From assembly GCF_012277275.1 (NCBI RefSeq), contig NZ_CP051155.1:868001-932000 (forward strand): a DNA stretch of 64,000 nt. The letters are read 5' to 3'. This document shows, piece by piece, positions 16,320 to 25,810 of the stretch (positions within the stretch are counted from its first letter, which is position 1; the number at the start of each line of letters is the position of its first letter). The position numbers were made by a program, and so were the translations under genes. The notes under the pieces are model-generated. The model was not told where the DNA came from. It did no database searches and saw only the letters and a program-made list of their open reading frames with translations. This DNA comes from Gephyromycinifex aptenodytis (GTDB taxonomy: Bacteria; Actinomycetota; Actinomycetes; Actinomycetales; Dermatophilaceae).

Positions 16320-19274
16320 GGTGTGTCCTTCCGCTGCTGGCGGGGGTCGAGAAGTTCGGCCAGGTGAAGCGCCGGCCGATCGGGGGCGAGATGGCTGACC
16401 TGAACGGAGCAGGAGAAACCGTCGGCGAGCACCGGGGTTCGCGGGTCGGCCTGTCGAAGCGCGGGCGCAAGGGCCTGCTCCGCGACAGCGAAGGACAGGT
16501 CGACATGCTCGGGCTCGAAACCGAAGTTCCCGGCCACGCCACAACAGCCGACGGCCTGGGTGACGCTGCCGATCCCGGCGGCCGCGAGCGCGCGCTGCTG
16601 CGTCGTCGCCCCGGCGACGGCGTACTCGTGGCAGTGGCCTTGGACGAGGACGGACTCAGGCAATCGACCTCCTGACGGGGCGAGTAGGCCTTGGGCGCCC
16701 AGGTCGGCGACATGCTGGGCGAAGCTGCGTACGCGGCGCGCCGACGCGGCGTGCCGCAGGTGTGCCCAGAAGTTCAGGTAGGTCGCTGGCGAAGGCCGCG
16801 GCGCAACTCGGTTCAAGCACGACGATGGGGCGTTGAGTGTCGTCGTCGAGCACTTTGACCGCGCGCGTCAGGACGCGCCGGGCGGCGCTCAGCCGCCCAG
16901 TGGAGATCCACGTCAAACCGCAACACGCATCGGGGGCGATCTCGACGTCCTCCCCCGCTTCGCGCAGCACCGCAGTGGCCGCCCCGGCGACCTGCGGGCG
17001 GAACCCGCGAGTGAAGGAGTCGACGAGGATCAGCACGTCGCCGGTTCCGCTTCCGGGGCGGTCCGCTCCAGCTGCGGCAACCTGCCGGATCCACGCATCC
17101 GGTTCGGCCAGGCGCGGCGGGCGGCGCCGGTCGGTCAGGCCGGCGGCTCGCATCGCGGTGCCACCCAGCGGACCACTCAGCAGGGCGTTGGCGACCCTGG
17201 TGGATCCCGGCACGCGCGCGGCCACCGCGAGTAGGCGCGGCAACTCACCAAGGGAGTAGTGAGAGCGGGGGCGAAGCCGACCGGCGTAGTAGTGGTCGAA
17301 GAACTCGGACTTGTACGTGGCCATGTCGACCCCGACCGGGCAGTCACTCGAACAGGCCTTGCAAGACAGGCACAGATCGAGGGCTTCACGGACCTCGTCG
17401 CTGCGCCATCCGGCTTCCGGGCTGGGCGCGTTGCGCACGATCTCCTGCAGGACGCGGGCGCGGCCACGGGTCGAGTCCTTCTCATCCCTGGTTGCGCGAT
17501 AGCTGGGGCACATGACTCCCCCGGAGTCACTGCGACAGCGACCGACCCCGATACAACTTTGCACGGCGTGCACGAACGGGTCCTGCCCCTGGGTGCGCGG
17601 AAGGTGAAAGGTGGTCGGCCAGGCACGGTCGGGCACAGCCGCCAACGCCAGATCGTCCACGAACTCAGCAGGATCGACAATGCTGCCCGGCCCGAAGCGC
17701 TTCTGCGGGTCCCACGCCTGCTTGAACTGCGCGAACGCAGCCAGAATGGAAGGCGGGTACATGATCGGCAGCAGTGCCGAGCGCGCGCGTCCGTCACCGT
17801 GTTCGCCGGACAGAGACCCGCCGTGCGCCACGACCAGCCGCGCGGCGGCCGACGTGAACTGCTCGAACACTGCTCTCCCGGCCGGGGTGCGCAGGTCATA
17901 GGTGATCCGCACGTGCATACACCCGGCACCGAAATGCCCGTACATCACGCCCTCGAGGCCGTGCTGCTCAAGGAGGGCGCGCAGGTCACGCAGATAGTCG
18001 GCTAACGCCTCCGGTGCGACGGCAGCGTCTTCCCACCCTGGCCACGACTCACCCCGACCAGGGGCCAGGTGGGGAGCCAGGCGCGCGGACAGGCCCGCAC
18101 CGTCCTCCCGCACCCGCCACAGCTTCGCCCGATCGACTCCGTCGGCAACGACCCTGCCCTCCACGAGCCGTCCAGCGGCAGCACAGCGTTCGATGAGGCG
18201 CTCGGCCCGTTCCCGGACCCGGTCCAGGTCATCTCCGTCGAGGTCGACGTAGAGCCACGCAGAGCCTGCGGGCATCCCGGCGACAGCGTCGTCCCCGCGT
18301 CGCCACCGCATCGTCTCCACGATCGCCGAATCGATCCCCTCGACGGCAGCCGGATCTTCGGACAGGATCATCGGCACGTCCAGTGCCGCGTCGACAACGT
18401 CGTCGTAACCAAGGCAGACGAGCAAGGCGCTGCTGGGGCGTTCCACCAGCCTCATTCGGGCGCCGACGACGATAACGCAGGTGCCTTCGGAGCCGACCAG
18501 CGCCCGAGCGACGTCAAAACCCTCTTCAGGAAGCAGGTGCCGCAGGTGATAGCCGGAGACCTGACGCGGAATACGCCCTAGGTGAGTGCGTAGGTCTGCC
18601 AGGTGGGTGCGAGCCAACTGCATCAGATGGTCATTCAGCTCAGCGGCCCGTGCGACCGACACCACGTCATCAGGATCGGTGGCGCGCAGCCCCCCACGAA
18701 ACACCGTCAGGGCGCTGCCGTCGGAGAGCACGACATCGAGTTCGACGACGTGATCGGAGGTTCGTCCGTACCGCACCGAATGGTTACCGCAGGCGTCATT
18801 TCCGATGGCACCGCCCAACGTGGCGCGGGTTTTCGACGACGGGTCCGGCGCGAACGTCAGGCGCCCGCCCGTCACCGCCTCTACGTGATTGGTCAGCGTG
18901 GAGAGCACCACTCCCGGCTGTGCCTCGACGGTGCCCCCCGCCTCGTCGACAGGGCCGATAGCCCGCATGTACCGAGACAGATCCAACACGACGCCGATGC
19001 CGATGGCGTTGCCAGCCATGGAGGTGCCACCACCGCGGACGATGATCGATGCGCCGTGTGCTCCTGCCACCCGAACAGCGGTGCGCACCTGCGCACCGCT
19101 GCGTGGGAACGCCACGAGTAACGGCCGGAGCCGATAGTTCGAGGCGTCGTATGCGTACTCGGCCAAGCGCCTGGACGACGCATCCGCTTCCACCCCTGCC
19201 GCTTGCAAGGCGGCGACGATGGTCGCGGCATCGGCCTCACACGTGAGGGTCTCACCGCGGGTGAGCGTGCTCAT
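16316..19274 (-). pseudogene. FAD-linked/Fe-S D-2-hydroxyacid dehydrogenase, frameshifted near the 3' end
   Basis: A GlcD-GlpC-type fusion of about 985 codons. The first frame (ATG at 19274) carries the FAD-binding PCMH domain (VRGGGTSMAGNAIGIG), the FAD-oxidase C domain (SGEHGDGRARSALL) and two Fe-S motifs (CIGVGRCRSDSGGVMC; CLSCKACSSDCPVG). It then enters the CCG domain (VLEPSCAAAF) but runs off into out-of-frame sequence ending at 16656. The rest of the CCG domain (VQGHCHEYAV, GCCGVAGNFGFE) continues in another phase to 16316. The switch lies at about 16725-16757, in repetitive GC-rich CGCCGCGT sequence. The true 3' end overlaps the aldehyde dehydrogenase start as ATGA, so the gene is either freshly broken or hit by a sequencing error. 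It would oxidise a D-2-hydroxyacid such as lactate or 2-hydroxyglutarate. Confidence 0.85.
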
Positions 19275-19279
19275 GGTGC

Positions 19280-20536
19280 TCAGCTCTCGGTCACCGCAGC
19301 AATGGCAGCCTCGAAGCGTTCCAGGCCGGTGGCGATCTCTTCAGCTGAGACGACCAACGCCGGGATGAGCCGGATGACGTTGCCCAATGGACCACACGTC
19401 AACGTCAGCAGTTCGTGCCGAGTCGTTTCCTGCTGCACCGCAGCAGCGGTTTTGGCGTCGGGAGTGCCGTCGGCGCTCGTGAACTCGATCCCCTGCATGA
19501 GACCCAGCCCGCGCACGTTGCCGATCGCGGGGTGACGTGCGGCGATCTGCTGCAGGCCCTCCTGCAACTGTTCGCCCCGGACGCGGGAGTTCTCGACGAG
19601 TTCCTCGTCGCGGATCACATCCAGGGTCGCGCACGCCGCGGCAGCCGCCACAGCGTTCCCACCGTAGGTGCCACCTTGGCTACCTGGCCAGGCCTTCTCC
19701 ATGACGGCAGTCGGCGCGGCCATGAGGCTGATCGGGAAGCCTGATGCGATGCCCTTGGCGGTGATGAGAATGTCGGGGGTGACCTGGGCGTGGTCGTGCC
19801 CCCAGAACTTACCGGTGCGCCCGCACCCGGCCTGCACTTCGTCAATGATGAGCAGAATGCCGTGTTCCTGAGCGCGCTCGCGCAAGCCCTGCAAGAAAGC
19901 GGGCGGGGTGGGCAGGTATCCCCCGTCGCCCAGCGCGGGCTCGATCAACATGGCCGCCGTGTCCGAGGGCGCGGTGCGAGTTGCGAACAGGTAGTCCAGC
20001 TCGCGCAAGCAGAACTCGACCGCGCTCGCCTCGTCCATGCCGTAGCGGTAGGCGTAGGGGAACGGCGCCATGTGCACGCCTCCCATCAGGGGGGAGAAAC
20101 CGGCGGAAAATCGCGTGCCTGCAGTGGTCAACGTGGCGGCCGCGACGGTACGCCCGTGGAATCCGCCCTGGAAGACGACGATGTTGGGGCGTCCGGTCGC
20201 CATTCGGGCCAAACGGACCGCCGACTCGACCGCCTCAGAGCCAGAGTTGGCGTAGAACACCGAGTCCAGCTTCGGTGGCAAAACATCACCGAGCTTCTCC
20301 GTCAGCTGCAGGAGCGGTTGGTGCATGACGGTTGTGTACTGAGCGTGGATGATCTTCCCGCACTGTTCGCGCGCCGCCTCGACGACGCGGGGGTGACAGT
20401 GCCCGGTGCTCGTCACGCCGATACCGGTGGTGAAGTCGAGGTAGTCCCGGCCGTCGGTGCCGTGGATCCAGCTTCCGGCTGCATGGTCGACGACGACGGG
20501 GGTGGCCTGCTTGAGAAGGGGACTCAGAGACGTCAT
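19280..20536 (-). CDS. Class III aminotransferase (GabT/DoeD-like)
   Basis: A 418-residue PLP enzyme acting on omega- or gamma-amino groups. Motifs: DYLDFTTGIGVTSTGHCHP, FYANSGSEAVESAVRLAR, FQGGFHGRT, LLIIDEVQAGCGRTGKFW and the PLP lysine in ILITAKGIASGFP. In the ectoine route (DoeD/Atf) such an enzyme converts 2,4-diaminobutyrate to aspartate semialdehyde with 2-oxoglutarate as acceptor; 4-aminobutyrate is an alternative substrate. The start ATG at 20536 has GAGG 8-10 nt upstream; the longer TTG-initiated form is unsupported. It is the first gene of the minus-strand operon, 5 nt before the oxidoreductase and just downstream of the palindromic operator. Confidence 0.88.
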   Translation of the reverse strand: MTSLSPLLKQATPVVVDHAAGSWIHGTDGRDYLDFTTGIGVTSTGHCHPRVVEAAREQCGKIIHAQYTTVMHQPLLQLTEKLGDVLPPKLDSVFYANSGSEAVESAVRLARMATGRPNIVVFQGGFHGRTVAAATLTTAGTRFSAGFSPLMGGVHMAPFPYAYRYGMDEASAVEFCLRELDYLFATRTAPSDTAAMLIEPALGDGGYLPTPPAFLQGLRERAQEHGILLIIDEVQAGCGRTGKFWGHDHAQVTPDILITAKGIASGFPISLMAAPTAVMEKAWPGSQGGTYGGNAVAAAAACATLDVIRDEELVENSRVRGEQLQEGLQQIAARHPAIGNVRGLGLMQGIEFTSADGTPDAKTAAAVQQETTRHELLTLTCGPLGNVIRLIPALVVSAEEIATGLERFEAAIAAVTES

Positions 20537-20561
20537 GCGCCCGATCCTCAACCACTAGATT

Positions 20562-20581
20562 GCAGATTGTCAACAATCTGC
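20562..20581. promoter_or_regulatory. Palindromic operator in the divergent promoter region
   Basis: Perfect 9-bp arms GCAGATTGT and ACAATCTGC separated by CA. It sits 26 nt before the class III aminotransferase start and 103 nt before the divergent hydroxyacid dehydrogenase, and shares the GATTGTC/GACAATC core with the palindrome at 10004. One regulator could control both divergent units and the transporter. Confidence 0.65.
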
Positions 20582-20684
20582 GGAGTGCCTAGAGTGCGGG
20601 CAGGATGGCCCATCTCAAAGCTGTGCCCTGTTCTGCTCCCGGCGCCTGTGTCTACGCCGCCGACCGACCCTCAGGAGACCCGCT

Positions 20685-21689
20685 GTGACCTCGCATACCC
20701 GCCAATCCAGCCCCCAGGCACAGCCGCGGGTTGTCGTGCTGTCGGCGCCCGGCGCTCCCGACCTACCCAACGCCGACGCACTCGGCGAACTCGTCGCCCT
20801 GGACGTCGTGCACGCCGACGGGCTGGGTGAGGCTCTGCACGGCGCTTCGATGCTCTTGCTGTGGGACTTCTTCTCTGCCGCGCTCCGCGACGCCTGGTGG
20901 GGCGCCGACGCGCTGGAGTGGGTGCATGTGGCTGCCGCCGGTGTCGATGCGATCCTCTTCGATGACTTGCGCGATTCCGACGTCGTTCTCACCAACGCTC
21001 ACGGGACCTTCGATCAGCCCATCGCCGAGTACGTGGCGGCGGCCGTGCTCGCCCACGACAAACGCCTGCATGAGAGCGCCGCGTTGCAGCGCGCCGGCAC
21101 GTGGCGCCACCGAGAGACGCGGCGCACCGCAGGCTCGCAGGCACTGGTCATCGGCACCGGTGGCATCGGACGTGCCATCGCCAGATTGCTGCGCGCCTTG
21201 GGCATGCAGGTCCGTGGCGGTGGGCGCACCGCGCGCGAGGACGACCCGGACTTCGGGACCGTCGTGCCGACCGATTCCCTGGCCGAGCACATCGGATGGG
21301 CCGACCACGTGGTGCTGGTGGCCCCGCTGACGCAGGGCACACGCGGGCTCATCGACGCGCAGGTGCTGGCGGCGATGAAGCCCAGCGCGCACCTGATCAA
21401 CGTGGGGCGCGGGGCCCTGGTCGACGAGGACGCCCTCATCGCGGCTCTCGGCTCGGGTAGGCCCAGCGCAGCCACGCTCGATGTCTTCATGACCGAGCCG
21501 CTACCGAGCGACCACCCGTTCTGGGGCATGGACAACGTGGCCATCTCGGCTCACATGTGCGGCGACGTGCTCGGATGGCGGGATGAACTGGCCGCACAGT
21601 TCGAGGACAACCTACGTCGCCGACTCGCCGGGCAGCCGCTGCGCAACGTCGTGGACAAGAACCTCGGCTATGTCCCCCGCCCCAACTGA
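20685..21689 (+). CDS. D-isomer-specific 2-hydroxyacid dehydrogenase
   Basis: A 334-residue NAD(P)H-dependent oxidoreductase interconverting 2-oxoacids and D-2-hydroxyacids, most like glyoxylate/hydroxypyruvate reductases. Rossmann motif VIGTGGIGRAIARLL; catalytic Arg in LINVGRGALVDED, Glu in DVFMTEPLP and His in ISAHMCGD are all present. GTG start with AGGAG upstream. It is divergent from the catabolic operon and shares its operator region. It may form a redox pair with the FAD/Fe-S D-2-hydroxyacid dehydrogenase on the other strand, since both act on the same class of substrate. Confidence 0.88.
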   Translation: MTSHTRQSSPQAQPRVVVLSAPGAPDLPNADALGELVALDVVHADGLGEALHGASMLLLWDFFSAALRDAWWGADALEWVHVAAAGVDAILFDDLRDSDVVLTNAHGTFDQPIAEYVAAAVLAHDKRLHESAALQRAGTWRHRETRRTAGSQALVIGTGGIGRAIARLLRALGMQVRGGGRTAREDDPDFGTVVPTDSLAEHIGWADHVVLVAPLTQGTRGLIDAQVLAAMKPSAHLINVGRGALVDEDALIAALGSGRPSAATLDVFMTEPLPSDHPFWGMDNVAISAHMCGDVLGWRDELAAQFEDNLRRRLAGQPLRNVVDKNLGYVPRPN

Positions 21690-21714
21690 GCGCTCCCTAC
21701 CGCCCAGCCTCCGC

Positions 21715-21787
21715 GCGAGCCGTCACTGAACAGTGACGGCTCGCCGGGCGTCCTGCGCGAGCCGTCACCTGAAAGTGACGGCTCGCG
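21715..21787. terminator. Tandem pair of near-identical hairpins
   Basis: Two hairpins with the same 12-13 bp stem (GCGAGCCGTCACT / GTGACGGCTCGC) and different loops lie at 21715-21744 and 21756-21787, after the hydroxyacid dehydrogenase. They look like duplicated rho-independent-type terminators lacking a U tail, a common actinobacterial form. Confidence 0.6.
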
Positions 21788-21862
21788 GAAAGGGGGCGTA
21801 GTGAGGACGCGCGGCTCGGCGCGCCGGTCGGCGTTACCGTCGTAGGTTGCCAGACTGGCCTG

Positions 21863-23593
21863 GTGAACCAACGCACCTCCCCCGACCTGTTCCACTCCCC
21901 CAGCGAGACTGCCGCGCCCTGGTGGCGCACCGCCGTCATCTATCAGGTGTACCCCCGTTCCTGGGCCGACTTCGACGGCGACGGCGTCGGCGACCTGCCC
22001 GGGATCACCGCTCGGTTGCCTTACCTGGCCGACCTCGGGGTGGATGCGTTGTGGATCTCACCTTTCTACGTGTCCCCGATGGCCGACGCCGGGTATGACG
22101 TGGCCGACTACCGCGACATCGACCCGATCTTCGGAACCCTCGCCGACGCCGATGCGCTGCTCGAACGCGCTCATGGACTCGGTCTGAAGGTGATTGTCGA
22201 CCTCGTCCCGAACCACACCTCCCGGGCCCACCCATGGTTTCAGGCGGCCTTGGCCGCAGGCCCGGGCTCCCCGGAACGTCAGCGATACATCTTCCGGGAC
22301 GGCAGCGGCGAACTCGGCAACGAACCGCCCAACAATTGGGAATCGGTGTTCACCGGTTCGGCATGGACCCAGGCCGAGGTCGGCACCGCCGAGCGCCCCG
22401 GGCAGTGGTACCTCAACCTGTTCGACTCCGGTCAACCCGACCTGAACTGGGACCACCCGCAGGTCCGGGAAGAGTTCCGCAGCATCCTGCGGTTCTGGCT
22501 CGATCGCGGCGTCGACGGCTTCCGGGTGGACGTCGCGCACGGCCTCATCAAGGCCGAAGGGTTGCCCGACTGGGACGAGCCCGCCTCGCAAGGTCCGCAG
22601 GCGCCCCCCACCTGCGCGGCACCGATGTGGGACCAGGACGGAGTGCACGCGATCTACCGCGACTGGCGCAACGTGTGCGACGAGTACAACCCGCCTGCCT
22701 CGCCCGAGCATGACCCGAACGCCGACCGGATCCTGGTCGCCGAAGCCTGGGTGGAACCGCTGGAACGAGTGGTGCGCTACGTCCGCCCCGACGAGATGCA
22801 TCAGGCGTTCAACTTCCACTTCCTGCAGACTCCCTGGCGAGCTGCTGATCTGCGGTCCTCGATCACTGAGTCGCTGCAGCTCAGCGACACCGTCGGGGCA
22901 CCGACCACCTGGGTGCTGTCCAACCACGACATCGCCAGGCACGCCACTTGGCTCGGGCTGCCGACCGATCTGCCCCGGCCTCGCGGTCTGCGCGCGCAGG
23001 ACCCGCAACCGGACGAGGCCCTCGGGCTGCGCCGGGCGCGCGCCGCAACCACCCTCATGTTGGCGCTGCCTGGTTCGGCCTACCTCTACCAAGGCGAAGA
23101 GTTGGGCCTGCCGGATCACACCACGCTGCCCGATGAGGCGCGCCAGGATCCCACCTGGCACCGCTCGGGTGGCACCGAGACGGGCCGCGACGGGTGCCGT
23201 ATCCCGATGCCGTGGCAGGGCCAGGCCCCGGCTGGCGGGTTCAACGACACCGGGCGCACCTGGCTGCCGCAACCGGACTCGTACCCGGCGTTGGCCGTCG
23301 ATCAGCAGCAGGGGGTCGACGGGTCGACCCTGGAGCTGTACCGGCGGTTGTTGAGCATGCGCCAGGAACGCGCTATGAGCGTCGGCGGTTTCGGTTGGCT
23401 GCCCAGTGATGAGGACGTGCTGCACGCTCTCAACGTGGCCCCGGACGGGCGACGCACCGCAGTCATCGTCAACTTCAGCGACAGCCCGGTCGCGTTGCCC
23501 GAAGGTGAAGTCCTGCTCAGCAGCGCCGAGCTGGTCCAGGGCGCGCTACCCAGCGACAGCGCGGCGTGGCTGGCCGTGCAGAATGAAGCGTGA
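21863..23593 (+). CDS. GH13 alpha-glucosidase
   Basis: A 576-residue cytosolic alpha-glucosidase of the GH13 oligo-1,6-glucosidase/alpha-glucosidase group, splitting maltose-type oligosaccharides. Conserved regions appear in order: AVIYQVYPRSWADFDGDGVGDL, VDLVPNHTSRAHPWF, nucleophile Asp in GFRVDVAHG, acid Glu in LVAEAWVEP and third Asp in WVLSNHDIARH. An LYQGEELGLPDH block and a C-terminal beta domain follow. GTG start. Its stop overlaps the GTG of the FNT channel gene (GTGA). It could also act on sucrose or trehalose; the exact substrate is not resolved. It probably cooperates with malQ in glucan turnover. Confidence 0.9.
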   Translation: MNQRTSPDLFHSPSETAAPWWRTAVIYQVYPRSWADFDGDGVGDLPGITARLPYLADLGVDALWISPFYVSPMADAGYDVADYRDIDPIFGTLADADALLERAHGLGLKVIVDLVPNHTSRAHPWFQAALAAGPGSPERQRYIFRDGSGELGNEPPNNWESVFTGSAWTQAEVGTAERPGQWYLNLFDSGQPDLNWDHPQVREEFRSILRFWLDRGVDGFRVDVAHGLIKAEGLPDWDEPASQGPQAPPTCAAPMWDQDGVHAIYRDWRNVCDEYNPPASPEHDPNADRILVAEAWVEPLERVVRYVRPDEMHQAFNFHFLQTPWRAADLRSSITESLQLSDTVGAPTTWVLSNHDIARHATWLGLPTDLPRPRGLRAQDPQPDEALGLRRARAATTLMLALPGSAYLYQGEELGLPDHTTLPDEARQDPTWHRSGGTETGRDGCRIPMPWQGQAPAGGFNDTGRTWLPQPDSYPALAVDQQQGVDGSTLELYRRLLSMRQERAMSVGGFGWLPSDEDVLHALNVAPDGRRTAVIVNFSDSPVALPEGEVLLSSAELVQGALPSDSAAWLAVQNEA

Positions 23594-24375
23594 CCGACCC
23601 GCGGAATGGAACGACGCAGGACCGCGTCGAAGAAGAGGTTCAGAACTCTCACGACGCCAGCATCCAAGAGGGCAACGAACGACTGACCCGCTCGTGGCGT
23701 GTCCTGGTCAGTACCGGCTTTCTCGGCGGGGTCGAGATCAGCTTCGGTGTGCTGGCGTTCGTGTTCACCCTGGAGGAGACGGGCAGCCATCTGCTCGCAG
23801 CGCTGGCCTTCTCCATCGGCTTCATCGCGCTCTTCCTGGCCCACTCCGAACTGTTCACCGAGGGCTTCTTCTACCCGATCATGGGCGTGTTCTATGGCGA
23901 AGGCAGCCTCGGGCAGCTCTTACGGCTGTGGGGCACCACCTTCGTGATGAACCTGTTCGGGGGGTGGGTCACGATGTGGCTCATCGTGCAGGCATTCCCC
24001 GAACTACATGCCACCTTGGCCACCTTGGCGCACGGGTTCGTCGACACCCCGTTCGGGCTGCGCTCGGCGAGCTTGGCGGTACTGGCCGGGGCCGGCATCA
24101 CGTTGATGACCAGGATGCAGGCCGGCGCCGAAAGCGACATCGCTGGAGTCGCGGCGGCGGTCGGCGGTGCCTATCTGCTGGCCGGGATGTCGCTGTTCCA
24201 CTCCGTATTGGACACCCTGCTCATCTTCGGGGCGCTGATCAGCGGCGCCTCCGAGCTGAGCTACCTCGACTGGCTGGGCTGGGTGTGGTGGGTGGCGGCC
24301 CTCAACATGCTCGGCGGCCTGGCCTTCATCACCCTGCCCCGCATCCTGCGCTCCAGCGAGTTGAAGGAAACGTGA
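23590..24375 (+). CDS. Formate/nitrite transporter family channel
   Basis: A 261-residue integral membrane protein with an acidic/Asn-rich N-terminal tail and six helices. The segments SWRVLVSTGFLGGVEISFGVLA, ALAFSIGFIALFLAHSELFTEGFF and WGTTFVMNLFGGW are typical of the FNT family, in particular the YfdC-like branch, which conducts small monovalent anions. GTG start overlapping the glucosidase stop; the next gene begins 4 nt downstream. The anion carried is not known. Confidence 0.85.
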   Translation: MTDPRNGTTQDRVEEEVQNSHDASIQEGNERLTRSWRVLVSTGFLGGVEISFGVLAFVFTLEETGSHLLAALAFSIGFIALFLAHSELFTEGFFYPIMGVFYGEGSLGQLLRLWGTTFVMNLFGGWVTMWLIVQAFPELHATLATLAHGFVDTPFGLRSASLAVLAGAGITLMTRMQAGAESDIAGVAAAVGGAYLLAGMSLFHSVLDTLLIFGALISGASELSYLDWLGWVWWVAALNMLGGLAFITLPRILRSSELKET

Positions 24376-24379
24376 GCTG

Positions 24380-25810
24380 ATGAGCTCGGCTGCACCCGCT
24401 AAGCCGATCGGCGTGCTCTCACCCAGCTACCGGGGCGTGACGATCACGTTGGTGGCGCTGGTGACGATCATCGCTTTCGAAGCGTTGGCGATCTCCACGG
24501 TCATGCCGCGCGTCGCGCACGCCCTGAACGCTGGAGGCGACTACGGGCTGGCGTTCTCGTTCCTGTTCACCACCCAGTTGCTCGGCATCGTCGTAGCCGA
24601 CCCCTGGATCGGCCGTTCCGGCCCGATGCCGGCGCTGTGGGGCGGCCAGGTGCTCTTCGCCGGCGGTTCACTGTTGTGCGGTCTGGCGCCGACATTCTCC
24701 GTGCTCCTGCTAGGCCGACTCGTTGCCGGGGCAGGAGCCGGGCTGGTCATCGTGGCCATCTACGTCGTCATCGGCGCTGTCTACGAACCCCGATTACGGC
24801 CGGCGGTGTTCAGTTGGATCTCGGCGGCTTGGGTGTTGCCTTCGATCATCGGGCCCGTCGTCGCTGCCCGTCTGACAGCGTGGCTGACCTGGCGTTCGGT
24901 TTTCCTGCTCATGGTCCCTGCGGTCGCCCTGACCATGCTGGCGCTGGCCCGCTACCGGCAACGACTCGGCCATCGTCCACCTGCGCCCCCGGCCGGCAGC
25001 CGGGAACGGGCGCGGCGGGCGCTCGTACTGGGATTGACGATCGCGCTGGGTGGGGGTCTGGTGCAGTGGTCGGGCACCCAACTCACCTCCTCGCAGCGCA
25101 CCCCGGTCGTGTTCGGGTTGATCGGAGCAGTGTTATTAGCCATCGCCGTTCCCCGCCTTCTGCCGCCGGGAGCGCTGCGGCTGGCTCGGGGTCTGCCGTC
25201 GGTGACGGTCGCGCGGGGACTGATGACGGCGGCTTTCAACGGCTCGGTCACCTTCATCCCGCTGATGCTCGTCCACCAGCGGGGCTTCGGCCTGGATGCT
25301 GCCGGGGCGCTACTGGCGCTGGCGTCCATCGGCTGGGCAGGTGGAGCGTACCTGCAGGGCAGACCTGCCTTTGCCGGCCGACACCGCAGGTTCATGGCGC
25401 TCGGCGCGATGTGCGCCACCGTGGGCACCCTGTCCTACGCGATTGTCATGGTGACCCACGCGCCGGTGTTCGTCTTCGTGCTGGCCACGACAGTGGTGGG
25501 GCTGGGGATGGGACTGGCCACGGCCAGCTCCTCGGTGCTCACCCTGCAGTTGGCACCCAGGGCCCAACACGCCGAGGCCTCTTCGGCCCTGCAACTCTCG
25601 GACGTCCTGGGCAGCATGCTCGGCATCGCGCTGACCTCAGCGGTCTTCGCCACCTGGGGTCGAGCAGATGCGGACCGTCCCGAGGTTTTCGCCGTGCAGT
25701 GGCTGCTGATGACCCTGGTCGCGGCGCTGGCCGTGGTGGCCAGTCTGCGCCTCAGTGAACGAGCACCTGTCCGGCGGGGGTCGCCACCCGCTGCCAACGC
25801 CCGTGGGTGA
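24380..25810 (+). CDS. MFS transporter, DHA2-like
   Basis: A 476-residue multi-helix carrier. Features include FEALAISTVMPRVAHAL in helix 1, GRLVAGAGAGLVIVAIYVVIGAVYEPRLRP around helices 4-5, and ALQLSDVLGSMLGIALTSAVF late in the second half. These resemble drug/metabolite exporters of the DHA2 group. It follows the FNT gene by 4 nt in the same operon. Its last 59 nt overlap tail-to-tail with the hypothetical gene on the other strand. Substrate unknown. Confidence 0.82.
   Translation: MSSAAPAKPIGVLSPSYRGVTITLVALVTIIAFEALAISTVMPRVAHALNAGGDYGLAFSFLFTTQLLGIVVADPWIGRSGPMPALWGGQVLFAGGSLLCGLAPTFSVLLLGRLVAGAGAGLVIVAIYVVIGAVYEPRLRPAVFSWISAAWVLPSIIGPVVAARLTAWLTWRSVFLLMVPAVALTMLALARYRQRLGHRPPAPPAGSRERARRALVLGLTIALGGGLVQWSGTQLTSSQRTPVVFGLIGAVLLAIAVPRLLPPGALRLARGLPSVTVARGLMTAAFNGSVTFIPLMLVHQRGFGLDAAGALLALASIGWAGGAYLQGRPAFAGRHRRFMALGAMCATVGTLSYAIVMVTHAPVFVFVLATTVVGLGMGLATASSSVLTLQLAPRAQHAEASSALQLSDVLGSMLGIALTSAVFATWGRADADRPEVFAVQWLLMTLVAALAVVASLRLSERAPVRRGSPPAANARG

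Noticed and set aside
22058-23425. 455-codon minus-strand frame opposite the GH13 glucosidase
   Set aside because: It is the mirror of strong GC3 bias in a clearly conserved GH13 gene. No protein motif is seen.
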